Origin: Chryseobacterium sp. 18061
GTDB taxonomy: Bacteria > Pseudomonadota > Gammaproteobacteria > Enterobacterales > Enterobacteriaceae
Direction: 5' to 3'
DNA: 64,000 bases
Assembly: GCA_902706205.1 (NCBI GenBank)
Contig: CACSKA010000001.1
Coordinates: 434,001-498,000, forward strand
Below the pieces are notes generated by a model. It ran no database searches. It was not told where the DNA came from and saw only the letters and a program-made list of their open reading frames with translations. Shown here piece by piece: positions 9,583-18,079 of the stretch (the stretch's first letter is position 1; each line of letters begins with the position of its first letter). A program made the position numbers and the translations under genes.

Positions 9583-10074
9583 TTAGCGCTTTTCGGCGTT
9601 CTGCACGCTGTCTTCGGCTTTCCAGATGCGGTATTTCACGTCGATGTTTTCAGGCGTGTAAACCACAATCGGCAGCTTACTGTTGTAGCGCACCATCGCG
9701 CCGTCACCCAGATACGCGGTCACGAATTTCTGCGTTTTCTTTCCGTCTGGGCAGGCCATCATGGTGGACGCCGGGGAAGTCACTTTATCGAAGACGTAGT
9801 AGTTGTAACCCCAGCCTTCCAGCGTTTTGCTTTCCAGTTCACCGCCCAGGCGATGCTGGTTGCAGTCCACTTCCAGCGTTTGACCAATCAGCAGCTCCAC
9901 TTTGTAGCCGGACTCGTCTTTTTGCTGCGGAAGCGTAATCACCTGGCGCTTCATCCCTTTTTCCGCTTGCGGATAAGGGGCGACTTTTTCAAGCGGCGTA
10001 TTGGCCGCAAAAGCGCTGGCAGAAACACAAGCCAGAGAGAGCACGGCGGCAGCAAATTTGGATGCGTTTTTCAC
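9583..10074 (-). CDS. eco: Ecotin, periplasmic serine protease inhibitor
   Basis: Ecotin forms a dimer that inhibits trypsin, chymotrypsin, elastase and related proteases, protecting the cell from host proteases. The 163-residue precursor (K-12: 162) has a Sec signal peptide ending near ASAFA-ANT. The mature part shows [15 protein letters not shown], the [11 protein letters not shown] block, and the reactive loop STMMACPDG with its P1 methionine; the cysteine there and the one in EVDCN form the disulfide. It is monocistronic and ends at a terminator shared with mqo. In K-12 nap genes follow on the other side; here a small membrane protein and c-di-GMP genes do. Confidence 0.97.
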   Translation of the reverse strand: MKNASKFAAAVLSLACVSASAFAANTPLEKVAPYPQAEKGMKRQVITLPQQKDESGYKVELLIGQTLEVDCNQHRLGGELESKTLEGWGYNYYVFDKVTSPASTMMACPDGKKTQKFVTAYLGDGAMVRYNSKLPIVVYTPENIDVKYRIWKAEDSVQNAEKR

Positions 10075-10199
10075 TGTTAATCCTTTTGATCAGTTAGCAA
10101 CAAGCAGATCGTACCATCACTATTATTAATGGTAAGTATAATTTACCAAAATTTTAATAATATGTGGTGATATCTACTGAGAGGGATTGCCACTGAAAA

Positions 10200-10298
10200 T
10201 CAGGAACCCGGCGTGGCGTAACCACCAATGATAAACCAGGCCAGGAAAGCGACAGCGACGATAAAACACAGGATAGGGAAGGCGATACCGATGCGCAT
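10200..10298 (-). CDS. yoaK: YoaK-like small membrane protein, 32 residues
   Basis: This short frame is easy to miss. It begins MRIGIAFPILCF and ends GGYATPGS, with one uninterrupted hydrophobic stretch of about 20 residues (about 3-24) containing AFLAWFIIGG. Length and sequence closely resemble K-12 YoaK, one of the experimentally detected single-pass small inner-membrane proteins (MRIGI... start, FLAWFFIGGYA near the end, as I recall it). A good ribosome site AAGAGG lies 5-6 bp before the ATG. The function of YoaK is unknown. In K-12 yoaK is at a different locus, beside yoaJ/yeaQ, so the position next to eco is unexpected. Translation itself is not proven. Confidence 0.7.
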   Translation of the reverse strand: MRIGIAFPILCFIVAVAFLAWFIIGGYATPGS

Positions 10299-10299
10299 A

Positions 10300-11153
10300 A
10301 AACCTCTTAATGTCCTTAATCAGGATCGAGTTTGCGTTATTCACTAAACGCGGAGGATAACACATTGTTTACAACGGGTGTGTGCCGTGTTTTTTCTGCA
10401 CCCACTGGGCTAACCGACAAAATGCACGATTCTGGCCCTAATAACACATCGTTATTGCCGTGAAGAGTGCTTACGATTTACTGATGCAAAGTAAATAGGT
10501 ATCGAAACCAATGAGTAAAGAGTTGTTGCGATATACCATTTTTCATGTAAAAAATAACCGAGCAAACCAAGGGGTAAATATCTATCTGAGATACGTTTTA
10601 TGGATGAAAATTATCTTCCTATCTGGCCGCGCCAATTAATAGTAAACTTAGTAAGTTTTTGTTCATGAGTATGTTTATTTTACTTGCGTAATTCCAATGT
10701 CTATACAGAATATTATAACTCAATTAATCCTACGTCAGTGTTACGGTTGATATGATTGACCCAGTACCCTCTGACCACAACCATTGCTCATTTCCCTAAA
10801 AATTGCCGTCAGAAGAGCAGAAATGACAAGTCTCGATGCTCAAAGGGGGTTTAAACAGAAGGCATTAGAAACTCACGCGAGAATAAAAGAAATACAGAGT
10901 ATTTTGTTTATTATTAAATTATTAGTGATAATCAAGGCACCCTCAAGACCACGCTGCGGGTATAATAAAGAGTAGTAGCGATTTTAGCATGTGATGGTTT
11001 AAAAATAAACGACAAAGCACTTCAGGTTAGCACCAGTTACATTGTATCATTGTTTCTTAAAACACCTTTCACTTCGCGATTGGTATCCCAATCCTCTCAT
11101 TACTGACTTCTGGAATAATCAACTGGAATTTGGTTGGTTTGATACTATTATCT
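10300..11153. other. AT-rich intergenic stretch of about 850 bp without a recognisable gene
   Basis: This is visibly richer in A and T than the backbone. The longest frame (10784-10975, 63 codons) has no convincing ribosome site or family resemblance. It separates the YoaK-like gene from the c-di-GMP genes and probably holds their promoters, but I could not assign -35/-10 elements, a sigma-28 promoter, or any repeat or RNA gene. It may be the remnant of replaced backbone DNA. Confidence 0.5.
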
Positions 11154-13757
11154 ATGATGACAATATCTTCTAAATTTAAACATTTCTCTCTAGCCAGAGT
11201 CGTGACGGTATTGTTCATTTCGTCATTGTGTTGTGTTTTTATCATTTTTTCTATGATCGCCTATCAAGATAAAATGAATATGCTAGACACAATCATTCAT
11301 AATCAGATCGAATCTCATTCGGATGAGCTTAAGAAATCGGTTGAAGAATATATTAATTTACCCCGACAAGCCAATGAATCGATTCTGACTGCAATGCGGC
11401 AAAACAGTAATGATAATATTCCAGTGGATGATGTGCGTCATATCCTTGGTCATGTCCTGAACGATGTTTATCAGAGTGACTCCGGTCTTAAAAATGTTCA
11501 GTATGGCAGCAGATATGGCGACTTTGTGGGAATCGATCATAATCCAAAAAATAGCAAATTAGAGTTTCTCACCCTCAATAATGCGAGCACTCGCCATATG
11601 TTAACGTCGTACAGTGGCATGACGGATAAATCTACCGTCACCATGCGCGCTCCTCATTATAATATGAAAGAGCGTCCATGGTTCAAAAGTGTTAACGAAA
11701 GTATCTCGGCATCGTGGACAGCTGTTTTCCTCGATATGGATCTTGTGAGGCAGCTGGGTATTGCCTACAGTTCGCCGGCCTTTAACAAAAAAGGTAACTT
11801 CGTAGGGGTGGTATCCAGCGAATTATATCTTCCTGATTTGAATCGCAAGCTAATCCAATTAAAACCTTATAAAAAAAGCACGCTTTTGGTTATTGACTCT
11901 ACGGACAAGATTATCGCCTCTTCTGATGAGAAAATGACGCTTATCCAGAAAAGTGATTCATCCTATCTTATGCCTGTTGCTAACGCACCGTTAATGGTTA
12001 AATCCGTTAACAGTCAACTCAGGAAGGTTGATGATTCTGAAGTGATTAAGGTTAAGGTTGAGGGCGAAGATTATTATGCCAGTTCTTTTCCGGTAACAGA
12101 TAATACCCATCAATTAAACTGGAAGGTTATGGTTATCATTCCTGCGAGCGAAGCGCTAGGTTCGATGCATTTAAATGAAAAACCGCTTATTATCGCACTG
12201 CTTCTGGTCCTTCTCATCAGCATAGCGTTAATCACTTGGGTACTGTCGCATATTACATCACCGTTACGAGATATCGCCAAAAAAACCCGAGAACTTGAGA
12301 GCGGGCAATGGCAAGAGAATAATAGCAGATTTCAGTTTGAAGAAATAAAAGAGCTTGAGTCGGGATTCAGGAATCTTTCGCATAAGCTTTCAAACAGTTT
12401 CGACCAGTTGCGAAACCAAATTGAAGTGGATCCGGATACCGGGTTGTATACTCAACATGGTTTACTCAAAGATCAGCGCATTTATAACAAGCGAAATTTG
12501 GTTGCTCTGGTGCAGGTTACCAATACCAAGACCATAATGAATACGCTGGGCTATAAATATGCGGAAGAACAGCTTAATACCTTCATCAAGCGTTTACATG
12601 ATGTTTTGCCGACCGATATAATTATTTCGCGGGACAATATTGATAAATTTGTCATTGTCTTTCCTGGTATCAACCAGGATAAAGATGTTTTTAAATATCA
12701 AAAGCTTATAAATTCAATTTTTTCATCAACCAAGAAACAGCATGACAATAAAGGTACGCATCTCCTTTTTTCAGGCAATGCCGGAATGGTATTACAGGAC
12801 GTCACACCCGATAGCATCATTGATATCCTGATGCATGCCTGGCTAGCGCTCCAGTCTTCGCTGAGCAAAGGGAATGCGACAACAGAGCTGTATTGTGAAA
12901 ACTTACGTGCAAGAGAGTTGATCAATATCCAGCTGCATGAATCCCTGGGTGAAGCGATTGCTCAGGATGAATTCTATCTGGTGCTCCAGCCGATTGTTGG
13001 TAAAGATGACGAAGGCACTTGCGTTGCGGGTGAATGCCTTATCCGTTGGAATTCAAAGAAACTGGGTGTTATTCCACCGGATGATTTCATTCCAATCGCG
13101 GAAGAGAGTGGATTAATTATTACGTTAGGCCGTTGGATTATTGAAAATGCTTGTCGTGAGCTGGCGGCGCTAATTGAACGAGGTGCACCTCGTCATTTCA
13201 GATTACATATTAACATTTCGCCTGTTCAGATTTTACATCAAGGATTTGCCTGGCATTTGCTCGACACTATTAAATTAAATGGATTGAGTAACGAAAATAT
13301 CAGTATTGAGATAACTGAAAATGTTCTGATGCGTGATATGCGACAGGCCTATCAGGTGCTCAACTATCTTCGTCGGCACGGCATCTCAATTACGCTCGAT
13401 GATTTCGGGGCGGGATTTTCAAATCTTTCGTATTTGCATAAATTGCCTTTTGACAATATCAAAATCGATAAGAAATTCATGACCGGGCAGACAAAAAGCG
13501 ACATTAATCTGTCAATTATACATTCTTTGCTAAGCCTGGTGAAAGGATTTAATGTGCCTCTCATTGCCGAGGGTGTAGAAAAAGCTGAAGTTAGTGAACA
13601 ACTTATTGCGATGGGATGTGACCTGGCTCAAGGGTTCCATTTTGCTTACCCGAATGTATTTTCTTCGTGGCATTGTGAGAACAATCAATTTTATTATCAA
13701 CATGCAGATGAAAACGCAATGCTTCATGACGTGTTAGCTGAAGTGGAAACAAAATAA
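11154..13757 (+). CDS. Membrane c-di-GMP phosphodiesterase: dCache sensor, HAMP, degenerate GGDEF, EAL
   Basis: An 867-residue sensor enzyme expected to hydrolyse c-di-GMP to pGpG. Order: membrane helix (about 12-35), periplasmic dCache-like region (about 40-335, with ERPWFKSV and IIASSDE), second helix (about 345-368), HAMP, a decayed GGDEF domain (DNIDKF where GGDEF should be) and a C-terminal EAL domain. EAL catalytic residues are present: Glu627 (motif ECL instead of EAL), the Asn of HINIS, the Glu of EITEN, the DD of LDDFGAGFS, the Lys of KIDKKF, the Glu of AEGVE and the Gln of AQGF. Activity is therefore likely. The start is uncertain: two adjacent ATG (11154, 11157), both with weak ribosome sites. 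Its stop overlaps the next start by one base (TAATG). Confidence 0.85.
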   Translation: MMTISSKFKHFSLARVVTVLFISSLCCVFIIFSMIAYQDKMNMLDTIIHNQIESHSDELKKSVEEYINLPRQANESILTAMRQNSNDNIPVDDVRHILGHVLNDVYQSDSGLKNVQYGSRYGDFVGIDHNPKNSKLEFLTLNNASTRHMLTSYSGMTDKSTVTMRAPHYNMKERPWFKSVNESISASWTAVFLDMDLVRQLGIAYSSPAFNKKGNFVGVVSSELYLPDLNRKLIQLKPYKKSTLLVIDSTDKIIASSDEKMTLIQKSDSSYLMPVANAPLMVKSVNSQLRKVDDSEVIKVKVEGEDYYASSFPVTDNTHQLNWKVMVIIPASEALGSMHLNEKPLIIALLLVLLISIALITWVLSHITSPLRDIAKKTRELESGQWQENNSRFQFEEIKELESGFRNLSHKLSNSFDQLRNQIEVDPDTGLYTQHGLLKDQRIYNKRNLVALVQVTNTKTIMNTLGYKYAEEQLNTFIKRLHDVLPTDIIISRDNIDKFVIVFPGINQDKDVFKYQKLINSIFSSTKKQHDNKGTHLLFSGNAGMVLQDVTPDSIIDILMHAWLALQSSLSKGNATTELYCENLRARELINIQLHESLGEAIAQDEFYLVLQPIVGKDDEGTCVAGECLIRWNSKKLGVIPPDDFIPIAEESGLIITLGRWIIENACRELAALIERGAPRHFRLHINISPVQILHQGFAWHLLDTIKLNGLSNENISIEITENVLMRDMRQAYQVLNYLRRHGISITLDDFGAGFSNLSYLHKLPFDNIKIDKKFMTGQTKSDINLSIIHSLLSLVKGFNVPLIAEGVEKAEVSEQLIAMGCDLAQGFHFAYPNVFSSWHCENNQFYYQHADENAMLHDVLAEVETK

Positions 13758-16300
13758 TGAATAATGTCCAAAAAAAATATCCTGTTTCCTTTGTCAGCAC
13801 GTTGGTCACTGCCTTAATCGTGTTCTGCATCTTACTGGTGTTGATGATCTGTTATTTGCAAAAAATAACAACGCACTCGCTATTAGCTGAAACCTCGGAG
13901 AAGATGCTGCACGAAGAGAGTCTGCATATCAGTCAGCATGTTGAAGAATATCTTAATAGACCCGGGATTGCCGGAGCATTCGTCTCCCATATGGCGATGA
14001 GTGAGACAGCGGGAACCTCTCAAGCAATTAACAAAGAATTAAAACATTTGCTTAAGGAAGACTTCCCTGGGGGAGAGTCGATTTTGTGCGTGGGCTACGT
14101 CACAGCTGATGGACAATATATTGCCTATCAACGGAAAGAATCCACTAACGATCTTTATATGATTAAAACGGCGGTCGGCCGTGAGAACCAACTGAACTTT
14201 TTCGAGAGTGATTCGGACTCCGCGATACCTGTTCATAAAATTGAGAACTATAATCTCTTTTCCCGCCCTTGGTTTAACCAGGCTATGTCGCAGAAAACCC
14301 CTTTCTGGACCCCTAAGCATTACACTCGTTTTGGGGCAGACCGTTTAGTCATGAGCTGGCGAGTCCCTGTTTACCAAAATAATCATCATTTCCTCGGGGT
14401 CTTCTTTGCTGACATCGATCCTGCGGGACTGAGTCTTTTTTTGAAAAAGCAGTTTCCAGCCGAGCATGGTTTCGCTGTATTGCTCGATGAACGCGGTAAT
14501 ATTATTGCCTCATCGGATAATCAATATCTGATTGCAAAGCAACATACACAGCAGACGGGTTCAGCAGAATTTACTGAGCATTTGCCTTTTCTGAATGTGG
14601 CGAGTACGCAACATGATGGCGTAAAGACTGTGCAGGAGGAGGGTGTACAGTATTATGTTGCCACGCATCCTTTTACCGACCCGTCACGGATGCTGAAGTG
14701 GTCATTGGTTATTGTGACGCCAGATATCTCAGCTCCTGCTTCGCTGTTCCGCTCTCATATCAGCTGGTTCATTGCCTTTGCGGTGTTTGTATTGGCAGCG
14801 TTAGCGATAATGATTGTGCTCATTCGTCGGTTCTTCAATCCCTTTAATCAACTCATGCAGAAAGCCAGGGCGCTGGGTCTGCAACCTTGGCAGCCTTCCA
14901 GACAACAACGTATGTATCCGGAAATTGCTGCATTAGAAGCAGAACTCTCCAATGCTTCCATGTTCATTTCTGGTGCCCTTGATGAGCACACCAACAGATT
15001 GGAACAGGACTCGGAGACCGGGTTGTTGACGCGCTCAGGGTTAGTGAATCAGCCCTCGCTGTATCAGGAACGTAACCTGTTATTGATGCTTCGACTGACC
15101 AACCTCAACGATATACGCAGCACTTTGGGCCATGCCTATTCGAAGACATACATTCGCAGTTTCGCCCAGCAGCTATTAGCCCTGACGCCTGCGGATACAT
15201 TGCATTGCCGCTATGCTGAAGATCTCTTTATCTTGATTTTTCCTGGGGTTAACGAAGCTAAGGATCTGGATATCTACTGGGGATTGCTCTCGTCTCTGTT
15301 TAATGTGGCGAACAGAAATGACAGCGGTGATGCTGACGAGTGGCACCAGTATGTGTTTGCCGGTCAAGCGGGTGGAAGTCTTGAAACATTAACGGCCGAG
15401 AATATTAGCGAGTGTTCGATGAATGCGGCAATGGCCTTGCAGCATAGTCGCCCAGGTGCAAATCGTGAATGCGTCATCTTCACGCCCGATATGCGTGAAA
15501 AAGAACTCAATAATGTCACCCTGCATCAGGCTTTACTTAAAGATTTGCAACGCGAGGGGTTTCATCTTGTATTGCAGCCGATTATTAATCTGGATTCCCC
15601 GGATACCTTCTCTGAAGGCGAATGCCTGATCCGCTGGCAATCTCCAGTATTGGGTTTTGTACCGCCAGATAAGTTCATTGGCTTGGCGGAACGTACCGGC
15701 CTTATCATTCCCCTCGGGCGCTGGATTGTGGAAGAAGCATGCCAACAGCTGGCTGCTTTCATTAAGCGTGGCGCACCCGTTGATTTCAAATTACACATTA
15801 ATATTTCTGCAGTTCAGCTACAGCAAGCTGATTTTTCCGAACACTTACTGTTATGCATTACCAATAATGGATTGATAAATAAAAATATCTGCCTGGAAAT
15901 AACAGAAAGCGTGCTGCTGCAGGACACCGATCAGGTAATCGAACACTTGAATTATCTCCGCCGACTTGGACTCTCTTTTGCCATTGATGATTTTGGCAGC
16001 GGCTATTCGAGCCTCTCTTATTTGCACTTGCTTCCTTTTGATTGTCTGAAAATCGATCGTGGTTTTGTGAATGGCATTATCAACGATAAAAAGAGTGAGG
16101 CGGTTATCTCTTCGGTGATCATGCTTTCGCAACAGTTCAAGGTTCCGTTAGTAGCCGAAGGCGTAGAGACCGCAGAGATGGGACAGAAATTGCAGCAGAT
16201 GGGATGTGCTAAGGCGCAGGGTTACTACTATGCCCGCCCTCAGGTCTTTTCATTCTGGCAGCCCGATAATGGGCTCATCCGTTTAGTCACTCAGCCTTGA
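13757..16300 (+). CDS. Second membrane c-di-GMP phosphodiesterase, tandem paralogue
   Basis: This 847-residue protein has the same architecture as its upstream neighbour: N-terminal helix (about 13-33), periplasmic Cache-like sensor (with SRPWFNQAM and IIASSDN), second helix (about 335-358), degenerate GGDEF (AEDLF in place of GGDEF) and EAL. The EAL residues are again complete: Glu622 in GECLIRW, Asn in HINIS, Glu in EITES, IDDFGSGYSSLSYL, KIDRGF, AEGVET and AQGYY. The two are clear paralogues, but their sensor regions have diverged much more than their EAL domains, which suggests different ligands. Start and upstream stop share one base, so translation is probably coupled. No family-specific K-12 name applies. 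Confidence 0.86.
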   Translation: MNNVQKKYPVSFVSTLVTALIVFCILLVLMICYLQKITTHSLLAETSEKMLHEESLHISQHVEEYLNRPGIAGAFVSHMAMSETAGTSQAINKELKHLLKEDFPGGESILCVGYVTADGQYIAYQRKESTNDLYMIKTAVGRENQLNFFESDSDSAIPVHKIENYNLFSRPWFNQAMSQKTPFWTPKHYTRFGADRLVMSWRVPVYQNNHHFLGVFFADIDPAGLSLFLKKQFPAEHGFAVLLDERGNIIASSDNQYLIAKQHTQQTGSAEFTEHLPFLNVASTQHDGVKTVQEEGVQYYVATHPFTDPSRMLKWSLVIVTPDISAPASLFRSHISWFIAFAVFVLAALAIMIVLIRRFFNPFNQLMQKARALGLQPWQPSRQQRMYPEIAALEAELSNASMFISGALDEHTNRLEQDSETGLLTRSGLVNQPSLYQERNLLLMLRLTNLNDIRSTLGHAYSKTYIRSFAQQLLALTPADTLHCRYAEDLFILIFPGVNEAKDLDIYWGLLSSLFNVANRNDSGDADEWHQYVFAGQAGGSLETLTAENISECSMNAAMALQHSRPGANRECVIFTPDMREKELNNVTLHQALLKDLQREGFHLVLQPIINLDSPDTFSEGECLIRWQSPVLGFVPPDKFIGLAERTGLIIPLGRWIVEEACQQLAAFIKRGAPVDFKLHINISAVQLQQADFSEHLLLCITNNGLINKNICLEITESVLLQDTDQVIEHLNYLRRLGLSFAIDDFGSGYSSLSYLHLLPFDCLKIDRGFVNGIINDKKSEAVISSVIMLSQQFKVPLVAEGVETAEMGQKLQQMGCAKAQGYYYARPQVFSFWQPDNGLIRLVTQP

Positions 16301-16365
16301 TAATTCAAACCTGAAGCAGAGTAATAGATGCGGCGCAAGGTATGTAATTTGACAACAAAATCTTG

Positions 16366-17832
16366 ATGACAATGAAAAATTCCGATCAACTAAAAGCTGA
16401 AAAAAAGTTAGTTTTGTGCGTGTTGATGATCATTTTTATTATGATTAACGTCTTCATGCTCTATTTTTCGTTCTCCAAGGCCAGGACAAACATTGAGCTT
16501 GTTTCATCGGATATTGTCAACGTGATCAATAAAGATGCGCGGAATAACAGCAGTATGGCGTCTTCATTAGGGTCGATGCTTCAATTATCGAACAGCGTCA
16601 TTGATAAAATTCTTGATATCAGTATCGAGGATGCGATCAACTATCCTCATTATGGCACTGATAATCAGACGCAGGCACGATGGAATAATATGCTGGATGT
16701 CGAGCACCGCAAAAAATTTCTGATTCTTCACGCTTTCTGGCGCAGTTTTGGTCGTGAGTATAAGTCGAAATTTTCAACGTATTATACGGATGGTGACAGT
16801 GGATATTATTATGCGTTGGATGATGACAAGGTTATTAAGATATCTGAAAATAATCCACATTTCAGATTAACGAATTACCTGCTTAATACAGCTAAAGAGT
16901 TAAACGACAGTCATGGCTTTACGGTGCCGGAGTTGTTCTACAGCAACGTTTATGAAGACTCACATACACACTTACCCAGTATTACCATTGGTGTTCCCGT
17001 GGTGTTGAATAATTTTACCTCTCGCGCCAGTAAGGTCTCAGGGATCATTGCAACTGATTATACACGCAAGGATCTCACCACGTTGTTTGAGGATGGTTTC
17101 AAAAAGCTAAATACCAAAATTAACGGTTATGAGATAAGCATTCATAGTGTAAAGCAGAACGATATTGCGATGAGCATCTCAACGCATAAAAATGCGCTGC
17201 CAGATTTAACTGTGAATCATATTAAATTAACTCCTGGTTATTATATTAATACCAAAATTCATCTGAATATGTTGATTAACTCCAGACCGGAAATGTTTAT
17301 TCTTTCTAACCTGGTGATGCTATTTGTGTTCATGCTATTCCTAAAGGCACACAACAACAGTGCCATGATGATGAACAAACTGACTACAGACTCGTTGACC
17401 CAGGCACTTTCACGCGAAGGTGGCAAATTTGTTATTGAGAACCTGTCTGCGGGAGATAGCGCGGTGCTGGTGGTGATTGATCTGAATGATTTCAAAATAA
17501 TCAATGACACCTATGGCCATCACACCGGCGATGATGCGCTGGTCTTTTTTAGCCGCTATGTGATGAAAGATCTGTGTGACGGAGATTCATTGATCCGCAT
17601 GGGGGGAGATGAATTTGTGCTGTTGTTACGCAATGTTGCGGTTGGGCATGTGGACGATAAGATGGCGCGACTGGCTAAAGGTCTGAGCTCCTTTCCTCAT
17701 GAAGGGTACGATATCCCACTCACATTTTCCTATGGGATCAGTCTCTTCATCGATGATTTTACCGATTGTTATAAAAAGGCAGATGAAAATCTTTATCAGA
17801 TGAAGAGGGCTCATCATGCCACTAAAGCGTAA
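16366..17832 (+). CDS. Membrane diguanylate cyclase (GGDEF)
   Basis: This 488-residue protein should make c-di-GMP from two GTP. It has a helix (about 13-33), a periplasmic region of about 280 residues of no family I can name, a second helix (about 305-330) and a GGDEF domain (about 340-488). The active-site motif GGDEF is intact at residues 413-417, as are the DLNDFKIINDTYGHHTGD nucleotide-binding block and a typical SYGIS near the end. The inhibitory I-site RxxD is absent: the four residues at that position read CDGD. It lies 65 bp after the second phosphodiesterase, same strand. TTG, ATG and ATG codons crowd the start; 16366 is the first ATG, and the ribosome site is weak. Confidence 0.85.
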   Translation: MTMKNSDQLKAEKKLVLCVLMIIFIMINVFMLYFSFSKARTNIELVSSDIVNVINKDARNNSSMASSLGSMLQLSNSVIDKILDISIEDAINYPHYGTDNQTQARWNNMLDVEHRKKFLILHAFWRSFGREYKSKFSTYYTDGDSGYYYALDDDKVIKISENNPHFRLTNYLLNTAKELNDSHGFTVPELFYSNVYEDSHTHLPSITIGVPVVLNNFTSRASKVSGIIATDYTRKDLTTLFEDGFKKLNTKINGYEISIHSVKQNDIAMSISTHKNALPDLTVNHIKLTPGYYINTKIHLNMLINSRPEMFILSNLVMLFVFMLFLKAHNNSAMMMNKLTTDSLTQALSREGGKFVIENLSAGDSAVLVVIDLNDFKIINDTYGHHTGDDALVFFSRYVMKDLCDGDSLIRMGGDEFVLLLRNVAVGHVDDKMARLAKGLSSFPHEGYDIPLTFSYGISLFIDDFTDCYKKADENLYQMKRAHHATKA

Positions 17833-17928
17833 TGGTTAAGTAAAAATACCCTCGCCGACGCATCACTGTTCTCGCTCGTTGGGCGGTTAGCCAATCATGA
17901 AAGAGTAAAGTGTTGAGCAATATCGTCT

Positions 17929-18005
17929 GTAACCGCAGGGGGAAGGTTTGAACTCTCGACCCTCGCACCTCATGACGATGCGCTCCCAGGCTGCGCTACA
18001 TACCG
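17929..18005 (-). pseudogene. proL: Degenerate tRNA-Pro (proL remnant)
   Basis: On the minus strand the 5' half follows tRNA-Pro(GGG) closely: TAGCGCAGCCTGG, AGCGCA and GTCATG.GGTG are recognisable, and the site lies beside yejM, where K-12 carries proL. The 3' half has decayed: the T-stem has a mismatch and a wobble pair, the acceptor 3' strand no longer pairs with the 5' CGGTATG, and no CCA end is encoded. The anticodon position reads GAG instead of GGG. This should not be a working proline tRNA. It may be the scar of an integration or recombination event, but no integrase is nearby. Confidence 0.7.
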
Positions 18006-18079
18006 ACGCCGAAAAATAATACTCCCGTTTTCAACGTCGGATGCAAGACGGTTTCCGCCAAATCATTCAAAAAAATCAA

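Noticed and set aside
10174..10365. 63-codon minus-strand frame over the YoaK-like gene
   Set aside because: The 32-residue frame in another phase carries the ribosome site and the membrane helix; this one is its shadow.
10784..10975. 63-codon frame in the AT-rich gap before the phosphodiesterases
   Set aside because: No clear ribosome site, no family pattern, and frames of this size are expected by chance.
10300..18079. Integrative element between eco and yejM
   Set aside because: No integrase, transposase or second attachment repeat is visible; only the decayed tRNA and base composition hint at transfer.
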